64,000 nucleotides of DNA from Agilicoccus flavus (GTDB lineage Bacteria > Actinomycetota > Actinomycetes > Actinomycetales > Dermatophilaceae). The stretch is from contig NZ_JACYXE010000003.1 of NCBI RefSeq assembly GCF_014857905.1, forward strand, positions 287,909 through 351,908, read 5' to 3'. Below, piece by piece: positions 48,538 through 56,565 of the stretch (its first letter is position 1; each line of letters opens with the position of its first letter). The notes beneath the pieces are model-generated. The model worked only from the letters and a program-made list of their open reading frames with translations, did not search any database and was not told where the DNA came from. The translations under genes and the position numbers were made by a program.

Positions 48538-50511
48538 GTGCGGATTCGCCGCCTGTCCATCGTGGCTGCCGCCACTGTGGTCGCACCCGTCCTGATCGTC
48601 CTACCGCAGTCGGGGCACCGCGCCTCCGCCGGACAGGAGACGGTCGCCACCAGCGAACGCTCCGTCGAGCTACTCGCCCCGTCCGCCCCGGCCGTCGCCC
48701 ACGGCACAGTGGCCTCGCGTCGCGACCTCGCGCTCGCGACGGCCCAGGCGGTGCAGGCGGGGGTCAGCGCGCGGGCCGCGACCGTCGCGTCGCCCCGCGT
48801 GCTCGAGGTGAGCCCGGCGCAGGCGGTGCCCTCCGACGTCGCGGTGGTCGGCGTCTCGTGGTCGAACGACGTCGGGCGGTCCACGGTCGTGCAGTACCGG
48901 ACCTACGGCGCCGATGCGTGGAGCGACTGGCAGGCCATCGACGCCGACGCGGCCACCTCGTCGGCCGAGGAGGGCACCCGCTCCGGGTCCGACCCGATCG
49001 TCGTCACCGGGGCCACCCAGGTGCAGGCCCGGGTGCTCGGCCCGGCCGGTGGTGCTCCCGCCGACGCCAGGCTCACCGTCATCGATCCGGGGCAGGGCGA
49101 GGGCGACGACGGGATCGGCACCGCGCAGCCGGGGGCCGCCGAGGCCGGCGCCGCCCGACCGCGCATCCACTCCCGCGCGGAGTGGGGCGCCAACGAGTCG
49201 TGGCGCAAGGACCCGCCGTCCTACATGACGATCAAGGGTGTCGTCGTGCACCACACGGCGGGCACGAACAACTACTCGCCCTCGCAGGTCCCCGCGATCC
49301 TCCGCGGCATCTACGCGTTCCACACGAAGGACCGCGGCTGGAACGACATCGCCTACAACTTCCTCGTCGACAAGTGGGGCCGGGTCTGGGAGGGCCGGTA
49401 CGGCGGCGTCTCCCGCGCGGTCCAGGGTGCGCACGCGACCGGCTACAACACCCAGACCATGGGCGTCTCGGTCCTCGGCGACTACAACAAGGTGAGCGTG
49501 CCGTCCGCGGCCGTCACCTCCGTCGCGAAGGTCATCGCGTGGAAGGGCAGCCTGGCCGGGTACAACCCCGACGCGATGACGACCCTGTACGGACGGCGTG
49601 AGCGCACCGTCCAGGGACACCGCGACGTCGGCCAGACGACGTGCCCGGGCACGTCGCTGTACGCGCAGCTCCCCACCATCCGCCGCACCGCCCGGTCGCT
49701 GATGACCGGCTCGTATGCCGCCGGCGGCGGATCGCAGAGCGTCGGGTCCGGGAACACCGCGACCGCGGCGCCGTCCACGCCGGCACCCTCCGGCGCCGAC
49801 GTCCTCATGCGGTCCTCCAGCGGCGCCCTGTTCCGCTCGGCCCCGCTCGTGTCGACCGGCCTCACGTACGCCTCCAAGCTGTCGGGTTCCTCGTGGGCCG
49901 GGTACGACGCCGTCCTCTCTGCCGGCGACCTCACCCGCGACGGACGCGCCGACGTGCTGGCCCGGGTGCGCGCCACGGGCCGTCTCGTGCTCTTCACCGG
50001 CGGCGCCGGGAACACGCTGACCGGCGCTCGCGCGGCCGGGGCCGGCTGGGGGAGCCGGACGCACCTCGTCGTCCCGGGCGACCTCACCGGCGACCGCGTC
50101 CCCGACCTGCTCGCGGTCGACCGACGCACCGGCGACCTGTTCCTCTACCGCAGCACGGGCACGGGCGGCTTCCGGGCCGCGGTGCGCGTGGGGCGCGGGT
50201 TCGGCGTCTTCACCCGGCTCGCCGGCGTGGGCGACTGGAACGGCGACGGCAAGGCCGACCTCGTCGGCGTCAACGCCTCCGGCACCCCCACGCTGTTCCG
50301 GGGCAACGGCACGGGCGGCTTCGTCACCGGCTCGACCCGCCTCGCGGGTTCGTGGGGGTATCGCACCCTCGTCGGACTGCCGGGCGCCCGCGCGGTGCTC
50401 GCGGTCGACGGGGCCGGCGCCGGCTACCTGATCGGCGCCCAGGGGGCCACCGGGATCCGCGTGACGAAGGTGAGCCCGAGCTTCCGCGGGCTGACCGTCT
50501 TCGCCGGCTGA
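48538..50511 (+). CDS. Secreted N-acetylmuramoyl-L-alanine amidase with FG-GAP/VCBS repeats
   Basis: 657 residues. Signal peptide about 1-32 (VRIRRLSIVAAATVVAPVLIVLP...ASA). After a beta-rich region (about 85-190) comes a PGRP/amidase_2 domain (about 205-375) with IHSRAEWGANESW, the zinc ligand His in GVVVHHTAGTNNY, NDIAYNFLVDKWGRVWEGR and VQGHRDVGQTTCPGTSLY. The last 200 residues hold FG-GAP-type repeats (GDLTRDGRADVLARV, GDLTGDRVPDLLAVD, GDWNGDGKADLVGVN) predicted to form a beta-propeller binding cell-surface polymers. Cleaves the peptide from peptidoglycan. GTG 48538 has AGAGGAG eight bases upstream. Confidence 0.92.
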   Translation: MRIRRLSIVAAATVVAPVLIVLPQSGHRASAGQETVATSERSVELLAPSAPAVAHGTVASRRDLALATAQAVQAGVSARAATVASPRVLEVSPAQAVPSDVAVVGVSWSNDVGRSTVVQYRTYGADAWSDWQAIDADAATSSAEEGTRSGSDPIVVTGATQVQARVLGPAGGAPADARLTVIDPGQGEGDDGIGTAQPGAAEAGAARPRIHSRAEWGANESWRKDPPSYMTIKGVVVHHTAGTNNYSPSQVPAILRGIYAFHTKDRGWNDIAYNFLVDKWGRVWEGRYGGVSRAVQGAHATGYNTQTMGVSVLGDYNKVSVPSAAVTSVAKVIAWKGSLAGYNPDAMTTLYGRRERTVQGHRDVGQTTCPGTSLYAQLPTIRRTARSLMTGSYAAGGGSQSVGSGNTATAAPSTPAPSGADVLMRSSSGALFRSAPLVSTGLTYASKLSGSSWAGYDAVLSAGDLTRDGRADVLARVRATGRLVLFTGGAGNTLTGARAAGAGWGSRTHLVVPGDLTGDRVPDLLAVDRRTGDLFLYRSTGTGGFRAAVRVGRGFGVFTRLAGVGDWNGDGKADLVGVNASGTPTLFRGNGTGGFVTGSTRLAGSWGYRTLVGLPGARAVLAVDGAGAGYLIGAQGATGIRVTKVSPSFRGLTVFAG

Positions 50512-50525
50512 TCCAGCGCTCTGCC

Positions 50526-50560
50526 TCAGGGCCCGCCCGCCTCGCGCGGACGGGCCCTGA
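50526..50560 (+). terminator. Terminator after the amidase gene
   Basis: Perfect 10-bp stem TCAGGGCCCG / CGGGCCCTGA with a 15-base, partly self-paired loop, 15 bases after the stop. Confidence 0.6.
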
Positions 50561-50600
50561 CGCGTCCGAGGGCGGCGTGCGACCGCGGGGTCGCAGCGGC

Positions 50601-50612
50601 GATGATCGGGGC
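50601..50612 (+). promoter_or_regulatory. Leaderless-type -10 box of the DUF952 gene
   Basis: GATGAT (fits xAxxxT) followed by six bases and GTG; no ribosome binding site. Confidence 0.4.
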
Positions 50613-50966
50613 GTGAGCATCCTGCACCTGGCCATCCGCGACGACTGGGACGCGGCCCTGGCGTCCGGTTCCTACCCGTGGTCCACCCGCGGCGCGACGA
50701 TCGAGGACGTCGGCTTCCTCCACGCGTGCCACGACCGCGCCCAGCTCGCCGGGGTGGCCGGGCGCTTCTACGCCGACGTCACCGCGCCGCTGCTCGTCCT
50801 CGAGCTTGACGAGGCCCGGCTCGCCGCCGCGGGCCTGGAGGTCCGCGACGAGCCGGGCCGTCCCGGCGACGCCGACGCGGAGCGCTTCCCGCACGTCTAC
50901 GGGGGCCCGTTGCCGGCCGACGTCGTCGTCGCCGCCACTCCCTGGCGGCCCGAGCGGGGCCAGTAG
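50613..50966 (+). CDS. DUF952 domain-containing protein
   Basis: 117 residues. ILHLAIRDDWDAALASGSYPWSTRG and GFLHACHDRAQLAGVAGRFYAD are family features; the conserved His and Arg residues and the fold recall ADP-ribosyltransferase-like (RNA 2'-phosphotransferase-related) proteins, but no activity is established. Single small cytoplasmic protein; its TAG stop forms part of the next gene's -10 box. Confidence 0.85.
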   Translation: MSILHLAIRDDWDAALASGSYPWSTRGATIEDVGFLHACHDRAQLAGVAGRFYADVTAPLLVLELDEARLAAAGLEVRDEPGRPGDADAERFPHVYGGPLPADVVVAATPWRPERGQ

Positions 50967-50975
50967 GCTGGGGTC
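50964..50975 (+). promoter_or_regulatory. Leaderless-type -10 box of the VOC protein gene
   Basis: TAGGCT (50964-50969), which includes the stop codon of the previous gene, six bases, then ATG. Confidence 0.6.
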
Positions 50976-51446
50976 ATGGAGCAACGCCTCAACTTCGTGA
51001 CCCTGGCGGTCGCCGATCTCGACCGGACGCGCGCGTTCTACGTCGACGGCCTCGGCTGGGAACTCGCGTTCGAGGCGCCCGGCGAGGTCCTCTTCCTGCC
51101 CGTGGGCGACAGCATCATGCTCTCCCTGTGGAGCCGCGAGGGCTTCGAGGAGGAGGTCGGTCCCCCGGCCGTCGGCCTTGCCCCCATCACGCTGTCACAC
51201 AACGTGAACAGCCCCCGCGAGGTGGAGGGTGTCCTCGCGGACGCCCGCCGGGCCGGCGCGCCCGAGGTCTCCGACGGGGTGCGCCGCGACTGGGGCGGGT
51301 TCTCCGGCTACTTCTCCGACCCCGACGGCTTCCACTGGGAGGTCGCGCACAACCCCACCCCGCTCGCCGACGAGCTCGTCGCGGCCTCCCGCGAGTGGCT
51401 CTCCCGGCGGCGGGCCGCCGTCACGAACGAGGAGCACAGCGGATGA
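50976..51446 (+). CDS. VOC family protein (glyoxalase/bleomycin resistance-like)
   Basis: 156 residues. Two beta-alpha-beta-beta-beta modules: LNFVTLAVADLDRTRAFYVDGLGWEL and GGFSGYFSDPDGFHWEVAHNP. Family members bind a metal and act on small electrophiles or bind drugs; the substrate here is unknown. Probably leaderless and independent of its neighbours. Confidence 0.88.
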   Translation: MEQRLNFVTLAVADLDRTRAFYVDGLGWELAFEAPGEVLFLPVGDSIMLSLWSREGFEEEVGPPAVGLAPITLSHNVNSPREVEGVLADARRAGAPEVSDGVRRDWGGFSGYFSDPDGFHWEVAHNPTPLADELVAASREWLSRRRAAVTNEEHSG

Positions 51447-51501
51447 CGAGGTCGACGCGACGTCACGTCGGAACGGGTCTCGGGTCGGCGGGGGGCGCGC
51501 G

Positions 51502-52992
51502 ATGAGCGCGCACCTGCGCAGCCGCGAACTCATCGACCTCGTCCTCGACGACGGGTCGTTCGACTCGTGGGACGAGCCGGTCGACGTCGCCGAGTTCGAC
51601 GACGACTACCGCGCCGCGCTGTCCCGCGCCGCCGAGCGCAGCGGGACCGACGAGGCCGTGCTCACGGGCCGCGGGACGATCGACGGGCTGCCCGTCGCCG
51701 TCATCGTCGGCGAGTTCGGGTTCCTCGGCGGGTCGATCGGCGTGCGGACCGCCGAGCGGATCACGGCGGCCGTGCGGCAGGCCACGGCCCAGCGCCTCCC
51801 CCTCATCGCCGCGACGTCCTCCGGGGGCACGCGCATGCAGGAGGGGACGCCGGCGTTCGTCGAGATGGTGACGATCACCCGGGCGATCGTCGCGCACAAG
51901 GCGGCCGGGCTGCCCTACCTCGTCCACCTGCGCCACCCCACGACCGGCGGCGTCTTCGCCTCGTGGGGGTCCCTCGGCCACGTCACCGTCGCCGAGCCGG
52001 GAGCGCTCGTCGGGTTCCTCGGCCCGAAGGTCTACGAGGCCCTCAACGGGGAGGCGTTCCCGCACGGGGTGCAGGTCGCCGAGAACCTCGTCGACAAGGG
52101 CATCATCGACGCCGTCGTGCCCGCCTCCGAGCTGGCGTCCGTCGCCGCCCGGGTCATGCGCCTGCTGCACCCGTCGGCGCGCGACCGGTCCGAGGGGCCC
52201 ACCGCCGCGGTGCCGGAGGCGACGTCGACCGGTGCCGCGGGCGTCACCGACTCCGAACCGGCGGCGGTCGACGCGTGGGCCGCCGTCGAGATCACCCGGT
52301 CCCGCCGACGTCCCGGCGTCCGCGAGCTGCTGCGCCACGGCGCCGACGACGTCGTGCCGCTGTCGGGCACGGGGGAGGGGCAGGCCGACGCCGGGCTCCT
52401 GCTCGCCCTCACCTCGTTCGACGGGGTGACGTGCGTGCTCGTGGGACAGGACCGTCGCAGCCAGCGCACCCACTCGATGGGTCCCGCCGCGCTGCGCGCC
52501 GCCCGTCGCGGCATCCACCTCGCCCAGGAGCTCGGGCTGCCGCTGGTCTCCGTCATCGACACCCCGGGCGCCGATCTGTCGGTCCAGGCCGAGGAGGGCG
52601 CGCTGGCGGGCGAGATCGCCCGGTCCATCGCCGAGATGACCCAGCTCACCGTCCCGAGCGTCGCGCTGCTCATCGGTCAGGGCTGCGGCGGCGGCGCGCT
52701 CGCCCTCCTGCCGGCCCGGACGGTGGTCGTCGCCGAGAACGGCTGGCTGTCGCCGCTCCCGCCCGAGGGCGCCTCGGTCATCGTCCACGGCACCCCCGAC
52801 CGCGCCCCGGAGATGACGCGACGGCAGCGCATCTCGGCCACGGATCTCCTGGCGGCCGGCATCGCCCACCGCATCGTCCCCGAGACGTCCACCGACACCG
52901 ACCCCAAGGGGTTCGCGGTGGCGATGGCCGCCGCCGCGGCGGAGGAGCTGCGCCGTCAGATGGGTGAGGACGCCGAGACCCGGCTGCGCTGA
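51502..52992 (+). CDS. Acetyl-CoA carboxylase carboxyltransferase, fused beta-alpha (AccD-AccA type)
   Basis: 496 residues. The N-terminal half is an AccD-like crotonase-fold domain (LTGRGTIDGLPVAVIVGEFGFLGGSIG, TSSGGTRMQEG), without the zinc finger of the E. coli AccD; a 60-residue linker (about 220-265) follows; the C-terminal half is AccA-like (SMGPAALRAARRGIHLAQELGLPLVSVIDTPGADLSVQAEEGALAGEIA, LIGQGCGGGALALLPA). It transfers the carboxyl group from biotin to an acyl-CoA, giving malonyl-CoA or a homologue. No biotin carboxylase is nearby, so substrate choice is open. Confidence 0.88.
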   Translation: MSAHLRSRELIDLVLDDGSFDSWDEPVDVAEFDDDYRAALSRAAERSGTDEAVLTGRGTIDGLPVAVIVGEFGFLGGSIGVRTAERITAAVRQATAQRLPLIAATSSGGTRMQEGTPAFVEMVTITRAIVAHKAAGLPYLVHLRHPTTGGVFASWGSLGHVTVAEPGALVGFLGPKVYEALNGEAFPHGVQVAENLVDKGIIDAVVPASELASVAARVMRLLHPSARDRSEGPTAAVPEATSTGAAGVTDSEPAAVDAWAAVEITRSRRRPGVRELLRHGADDVVPLSGTGEGQADAGLLLALTSFDGVTCVLVGQDRRSQRTHSMGPAALRAARRGIHLAQELGLPLVSVIDTPGADLSVQAEEGALAGEIARSIAEMTQLTVPSVALLIGQGCGGGALALLPARTVVVAENGWLSPLPPEGASVIVHGTPDRAPEMTRRQRISATDLLAAGIAHRIVPETSTDTDPKGFAVAMAAAAAEELRRQMGEDAETRLR

Positions 52993-53008
52993 GGAGGGTC
53001 CCGGCGGG

Positions 53009-53653
53009 TCAGCCGAGGGTCGTCCAGTAGGACCAGAACCGGTGCGCGATGAGCACGAAGATCGCGAGATACCAGACGGTGACGACGACGATCTGGTAGT
53101 CGCTCGCGAGCTGGACGGGGCGACTCGGCGCCCCGCCGGACCGTTCGGTCAGCGCGGACAGGGTCACGTGGACGAACAACGGGATCATCACCGCCCAGAC
53201 GACCATGCAGTAGGGGCACAGCGCGCCGATGACGTACAGGCTCTGGTAGATCAGCCAGTGCACGAACACGATCCCGAACGTGACGCCGAGCACTGTCGCC
53301 GCCCGGAACCACGCGGCGAACCGGGCGCCCGCGAGGAGCCCCACGCCGATGGTCGTCACCGCGGCGAACCCGGCGATCCCGAGGATCGGGTTGGGGATGC
53401 CGAACGCCGCGGCCTGGGGCGTCACCATGACCGACCCGCAGGACAGCACGGGGTTGATGCTGCAGGTCGGGACGTAGTCGGGGTCGGCGAGCAGGGCCAT
53501 CTTCTCGACGAGCAGGACGACCGCGGCGATCAACCCGATGACCCCGGTGATCGTCAGCACGAGTCCCGACGCGCGCGAGTGCCCGGGGGAGCCGTCGGCG
53601 GGACCGCGGCCGCCCGGGTGGTCGACGCTGGGGTCGGACGTGGCGATCGACAT
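53009..53653 (-). CDS. Vitamin K epoxide reductase (VKOR) family protein
   Basis: 214 residues with about four to five membrane helices. Outer-loop cysteines Cys64 and Cys72 and the active CxxC pair Cys146/Cys149 (ALCPYCMVVW) are all present. In actinobacteria VKOR re-oxidises DsbA-like proteins during disulfide-bond formation of exported proteins, passing electrons to menaquinone. The start ATG lies about 98 bases after a predicted transcript start (TAGCCT at 53758-53763 on the minus strand). Confidence 0.92.
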   Translation of the reverse strand: MSIATSDPSVDHPGGRGPADGSPGHSRASGLVLTITGVIGLIAAVVLLVEKMALLADPDYVPTCSINPVLSCGSVMVTPQAAAFGIPNPILGIAGFAAVTTIGVGLLAGARFAAWFRAATVLGVTFGIVFVHWLIYQSLYVIGALCPYCMVVWAVMIPLFVHVTLSALTERSGGAPSRPVQLASDYQIVVVTVWYLAIFVLIAHRFWSYWTTLG

Positions 53654-54010
53654 CGGAACCCTCCGGGTGGCGGTGGTCGGCAGGGGAGCGGTAGCCGTGG
53701 TCGACGCGCCGATTCCCCTTCGGCGCGCCGCGTACAGGGCGTCGGCGCCCCTGTCCCAGGCTACCCTCCGGCGACAGGAGCCCTGGTCGGCGATGCGCCG
53801 GGCGCGGGTGTGCTTCCGACGCCGACCGGCAACTCGCGCACCGCGGGGCTGTCGACTCCGTCGAGCAGCAGCGCCTCGAGTCCGGGGGCGATCTGCAGGT
53901 AGGGGTGGTCTCAGAAGGGCACGACCACGGGGTCGGGCACCGGCAGGCCGGCGACCTGCTGGGCCGAGTGCCCCTCGACGCTTCCGCCGAGTCATGGCAA
54001 AATGGCATCC
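53654..54010. other. Intergenic region VKOR-vapB with a possible gene remnant
   Basis: 357 bases. It contains the VKOR -10 box (53758-53763, minus strand) and, on the minus strand at 53761-53985, a frame without start that reads coding-like: GSVEGHSAQQVAGLPVPDPVVVPF, a TGA at 53911-53913, then DHPYLQIAPGLEALLLDG. This may be the decayed end of an older gene. Just before vapB is the AT-rich CAAAAT (53998-54003), a possible -10 box. Confidence 0.4.
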
Positions 54011-54256
54011 ATGTTGGTAATGGTGGACCGAGCGGGTCGCATCGTCGTTCCCAAGGACCTCCGGGAGCGGCTCTCGCTCGAGGCCGGGAGCGAGCTCGAG
54101 GTGTCGGTGGAGGACGACGCGCTGCGCCTGACTCCCGTGCGGAAGGCGGGTCGCCGCATCGTCGAGGTCGACGGATGGCCCGTCATCGAGGCGGTCCGCG
54201 GGGCGACCGTGACCGACGCCGACGTGCAGCGCTGGCGCGACGATGTCCAGCGGTGA
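54011..54256 (+). CDS. AbrB/MazE-type antitoxin (VapB-like)
   Basis: 81 residues. Swapped-hairpin AbrB DNA-binding domain VMVDRAGRIVVPKDLRERLSLEAGSELEVSVEDDALRL and a C-terminal tail that should wrap the toxin. The start at 54011 (leaderless with CAAAAT seven bases upstream) or 54002 are both possible. It overlaps the PIN toxin gene by 14 bases and probably represses the pair. Confidence 0.88.
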   Translation: MLVMVDRAGRIVVPKDLRERLSLEAGSELEVSVEDDALRLTPVRKAGRRIVEVDGWPVIEAVRGATVTDADVQRWRDDVQR

Positions 54257-54665
54257 GGACTGGGCCGTCGACACCAGCGTGGCCGTCGCCGCCCTGGATG
54301 CCGGACACGCGGCCCACCGCCCGTGTCTCGACATCGTCAAACAGCGACGGCCGGCCCTGTCCGGTCACGCCGCTTTCGAGGTCTATTCGGTTCTCACCCG
54401 CATGCCGGGCAGTGTGAGTGTCGACCCGGCGGACGCAGCGACGCTCATCGACCGGGTCTTTCCCCGGACGGTGTGGCTGCCCGAATCCGCCGGTATCGAC
54501 CTACGCCGGCGACTTCCCGTGGCCGGCATCACCGGCGGCGCCGTGTACGACGCGCTCGTCGGCCAGGCCGCGGCGACCAACGGGTGCCGACTGCTCACAC
54601 GTGACCTGCGGGCCCGCCGCACGTACGACCTCCTGGGCGTTCCCTACAGCCTCGTCGGGGTGTAG
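54243..54665 (+). CDS. PIN domain toxin, VapC family
   Basis: 140 residues. The acidic catalytic set is complete: Asp10 (AVDTSVAVAALD), Glu46 (HAAFEVYSVL), Asp103 (YDALVGQAA) and Asp121 (LLTRDLRA). VapC toxins are Mg-dependent RNases that cleave tRNA or rRNA and are held inactive by VapB. The target cannot be read from sequence. Overlap with the antitoxin gene implies translational coupling. Confidence 0.9.
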   Translation: MSSGEDWAVDTSVAVAALDAGHAAHRPCLDIVKQRRPALSGHAAFEVYSVLTRMPGSVSVDPADAATLIDRVFPRTVWLPESAGIDLRRRLPVAGITGGAVYDALVGQAAATNGCRLLTRDLRARRTYDLLGVPYSLVGV

Positions 54666-54707
54666 GGACGCAGCGCCTGTCAGTCCGGCCGGCGGATCCT
54701 TCGCACC

Positions 54708-55211
54708 TCAGAGCACCAGGTGGCGGCGGCCGTCGAGCAGCTCCCGGACGGCGTCGAGGTGCCCGGCGTGCACGGCGGTCTCCACGAGGACGTGCACGAC
54801 GATCGACCGCAGGTCGGGGAACGCGAGCCCGGCGTCGGCCCACCACTCCTCGGGCCGGGCCGGGGCGTCGTCCAGGTGTCGGGCGCCGACGATCTCGGCC
54901 GAGTGGGCGATGGCCGCGCGGTAGGCCGCGACCACCTCCTGCGCCGGTTCGTCGGGGCCGACGATCCAGTCGCCGTTGTCACCGGCGGGCCAGAAGTCCA
55001 GCGACCCGCCGGCCACCACGACCTCGAACCAATAGCGCTCGTCGGACAGCGTGAGATGCCGGATGAGGCCGAGGCACGACCAGCCCGAGGGCAGCACGGG
55101 ACGGCGCAGCTGTTCGTCCGACAGCCCCTCGAGCTGGGTGAGCACGTGACGGCGCTGGCCCGCCAGGTGGGCGAGCAGAGCCGCACGGTCGGGCGACGGG
55201 TCGGGGTTCAT
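54708..55211 (-). CDS. DinB family protein (DUF664, thiol-transferase type)
   Basis: 167 residues, four-helix bundle. Metal-binding His are in GLIRHLTLSDERYW and VETAVHAGHLDAVRELL. Members act as mycothiol- or bacillithiol-dependent transferases; a detoxification role is inferred. The ATG is preceded by TAGCCT (minus strand, 55219-55224) and seven bases, so the gene is probably leaderless. Confidence 0.87.
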   Translation of the reverse strand: MNPDPSPDRAALLAHLAGQRRHVLTQLEGLSDEQLRRPVLPSGWSCLGLIRHLTLSDERYWFEVVVAGGSLDFWPAGDNGDWIVGPDEPAQEVVAAYRAAIAHSAEIVGARHLDDAPARPEEWWADAGLAFPDLRSIVVHVLVETAVHAGHLDAVRELLDGRRHLVL

Positions 55212-55218
55212 GGACCCG

Positions 55219-55224
55219 AGGCTA
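55219..55224 (-). promoter_or_regulatory. Leaderless-type -10 box of the DinB-family gene
   Basis: TAGCCT on the minus strand, seven bases before the ATG. Confidence 0.5.
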
Positions 55225-55318
55225 GGCGCAGGGGAAGGTCCTCGTCGGGCTGGCGCCGACGGTGACCCGAGTACGATCCGCCCACAGCGCGTATCGCGCA
55301 TCGAGGGAGAGCAGCCAC

Positions 55319-55888
55319 ATGAGACCGCTTCGCTATGCCATCAACGTCACGCTCGACGGATGCTGCCATCACGAGGCGGGGCTGCCACCCGACGAGGAGT
55401 CGATGCGCTACTGGGCCGCGGAGATGGCACGAGCCGACGCGCTGCTCTTCGGCCGCGTCACCTACGAGATGATGGAGTCGGCGTGGCGGCGGCCCGCCGC
55501 AGGAGCCTGGCCCGACTGGATGGGGGAGCGGGAGATCCCGTTCGCCGAGACCATCGACCGCGCGAAGAAGTACGTGGTCTCGAGCACGCTGGGCGAGGCC
55601 GACTGGAACGCCGAGCTCGTGCGGGGCGACGTGGGTCCCGCGGTCGAACGGCTCAAGCGCGATCCCGGCGAGGGCCTCTTCGTGGGCGGCGTGACGCTCC
55701 CGGCCGCGTTGGCGGACCTGGGACTGATCGACGAGTACGTCTTCCTCGTCCAGCCGGTCCTGGCCGGTCACGGCCCGACGCTGCTCGCCGGTCTGCGCGA
55801 GCGAATCCGGCTCGAGCTCGTCGATCGCCGCGAATTCCGGTCCGGTGTGGTCCTCCAGCGATATCGGCCCACGTCCGCGATGCGGTGA
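55319..55888 (+). CDS. Dihydrofolate reductase family protein (RibD C-terminal type)
   Basis: 189 residues. RLRYAINVTLDGCCHHE-like start, DALLFGRVTYEMMESAW, KYVVSSTL and a glycine loop in GEGLFVGGVTLPAAL for NADPH, ending in LIDEYVFLVQPVLAGHG. Family members are small NADPH-dependent reductases of unknown substrate in actinobacteria. ATG with GAGGGAGA upstream. Confidence 0.88.
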   Translation: MRPLRYAINVTLDGCCHHEAGLPPDEESMRYWAAEMARADALLFGRVTYEMMESAWRRPAAGAWPDWMGEREIPFAETIDRAKKYVVSSTLGEADWNAELVRGDVGPAVERLKRDPGEGLFVGGVTLPAALADLGLIDEYVFLVQPVLAGHGPTLLAGLRERIRLELVDRREFRSGVVLQRYRPTSAMR

Positions 55889-55901
55889 TGTGACGCCCTG
55901 C

Positions 55902-56489
55902 TCAGTCCTGCGACGCGGCCGCGCCGGCGGTGAGTACCGCTGCGATGGACGAGCGCACCTGCTCGGCGACCTCGTCGCGGGCACCGGTCAGCTTCCCGTC
56001 GACGTGGAGCGAGGCCAGCCCGTGCACGAGACCCCAGCCGCCGACGGCGAGCGGGACGGGATCGGCGTCGGGGAACACGCCGGCGATCGCCGAGGCGAGC
56101 AGCGCGTGCACGTCGGCGGCGGCCTGGACCCGGTCGGCGTTCTCGACGTCGCACTCCTGACCGAACATGAGCCGGAAGAGCGCCGGCCTGCGCAGGGCGA
56201 AGTCGACGTAGGCCACGCCGAACTCGGCCAGCTCGGCCACGGTCGTGGGGGAGTCGCGATCCCGGGACAGGTCGTCCCGCAGGTCCCGCAGGCCCTGGGC
56301 CGCGAGTGCCGATTCGAGGGCCTCGCGGTCGGCGAAATGACGATAGGGCGCGGTAGGGGAGACGCCCGCCTCGCGGGCCACCGCGCGCAGCGAGAACGGC
56401 TCGCCCCGCTCGAGCATCCCCATGGCGGTGGCGAGCAGCGCCGCGCGCAGATCACCGTGGTGATAGCCGGCCTTCGCCGAAGTTGACAC
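55902..56489 (-). CDS. TetR family transcriptional regulator
   Basis: 195 residues. Helix-turn-helix at about 20-60: AREAGVSPTAPYRHFADREALESALAAQG, then a helical ligand-binding domain with the TetR_C-type motif seen in FADREALE-class regulators. GTG 56489 lies eight bases after AAGGAGGT, whereas GTG 56498 directly abuts it. Divergent from the epimerase-like gene; the inverted repeat at 56482-56496 lies at its own start codon and on the neighbour's -35 box. Confidence 0.9.
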   Translation of the reverse strand: MSTSAKAGYHHGDLRAALLATAMGMLERGEPFSLRAVAREAGVSPTAPYRHFADREALESALAAQGLRDLRDDLSRDRDSPTTVAELAEFGVAYVDFALRRPALFRLMFGQECDVENADRVQAAADVHALLASAIAGVFPDADPVPLAVGGWGLVHGLASLHVDGKLTGARDEVAEQVRSSIAAVLTAGAAASQD

Positions 56490-56511
56490 CGTCAACACCT
56501 CCTTCTACCGT
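56482..56511 (+). promoter_or_regulatory. TetR operator overlapping the promoter of the epimerase-like gene
   Basis: GTTGAC-ACC-GTCAAC (56482-56496) is a perfect inverted repeat. It contains the -35 box TTGACA (56483-56488), which with a 17-base spacer is followed by the -10 box TACCGT (56506-56511). Bound regulator would block this promoter and also cover the tetR start codon. Confidence 0.75.
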
Positions 56512-56565
56512 CATGTAAGCAATGCACACATCGTACCGCATCGACACCTCGGAGGAGAGGACCCC

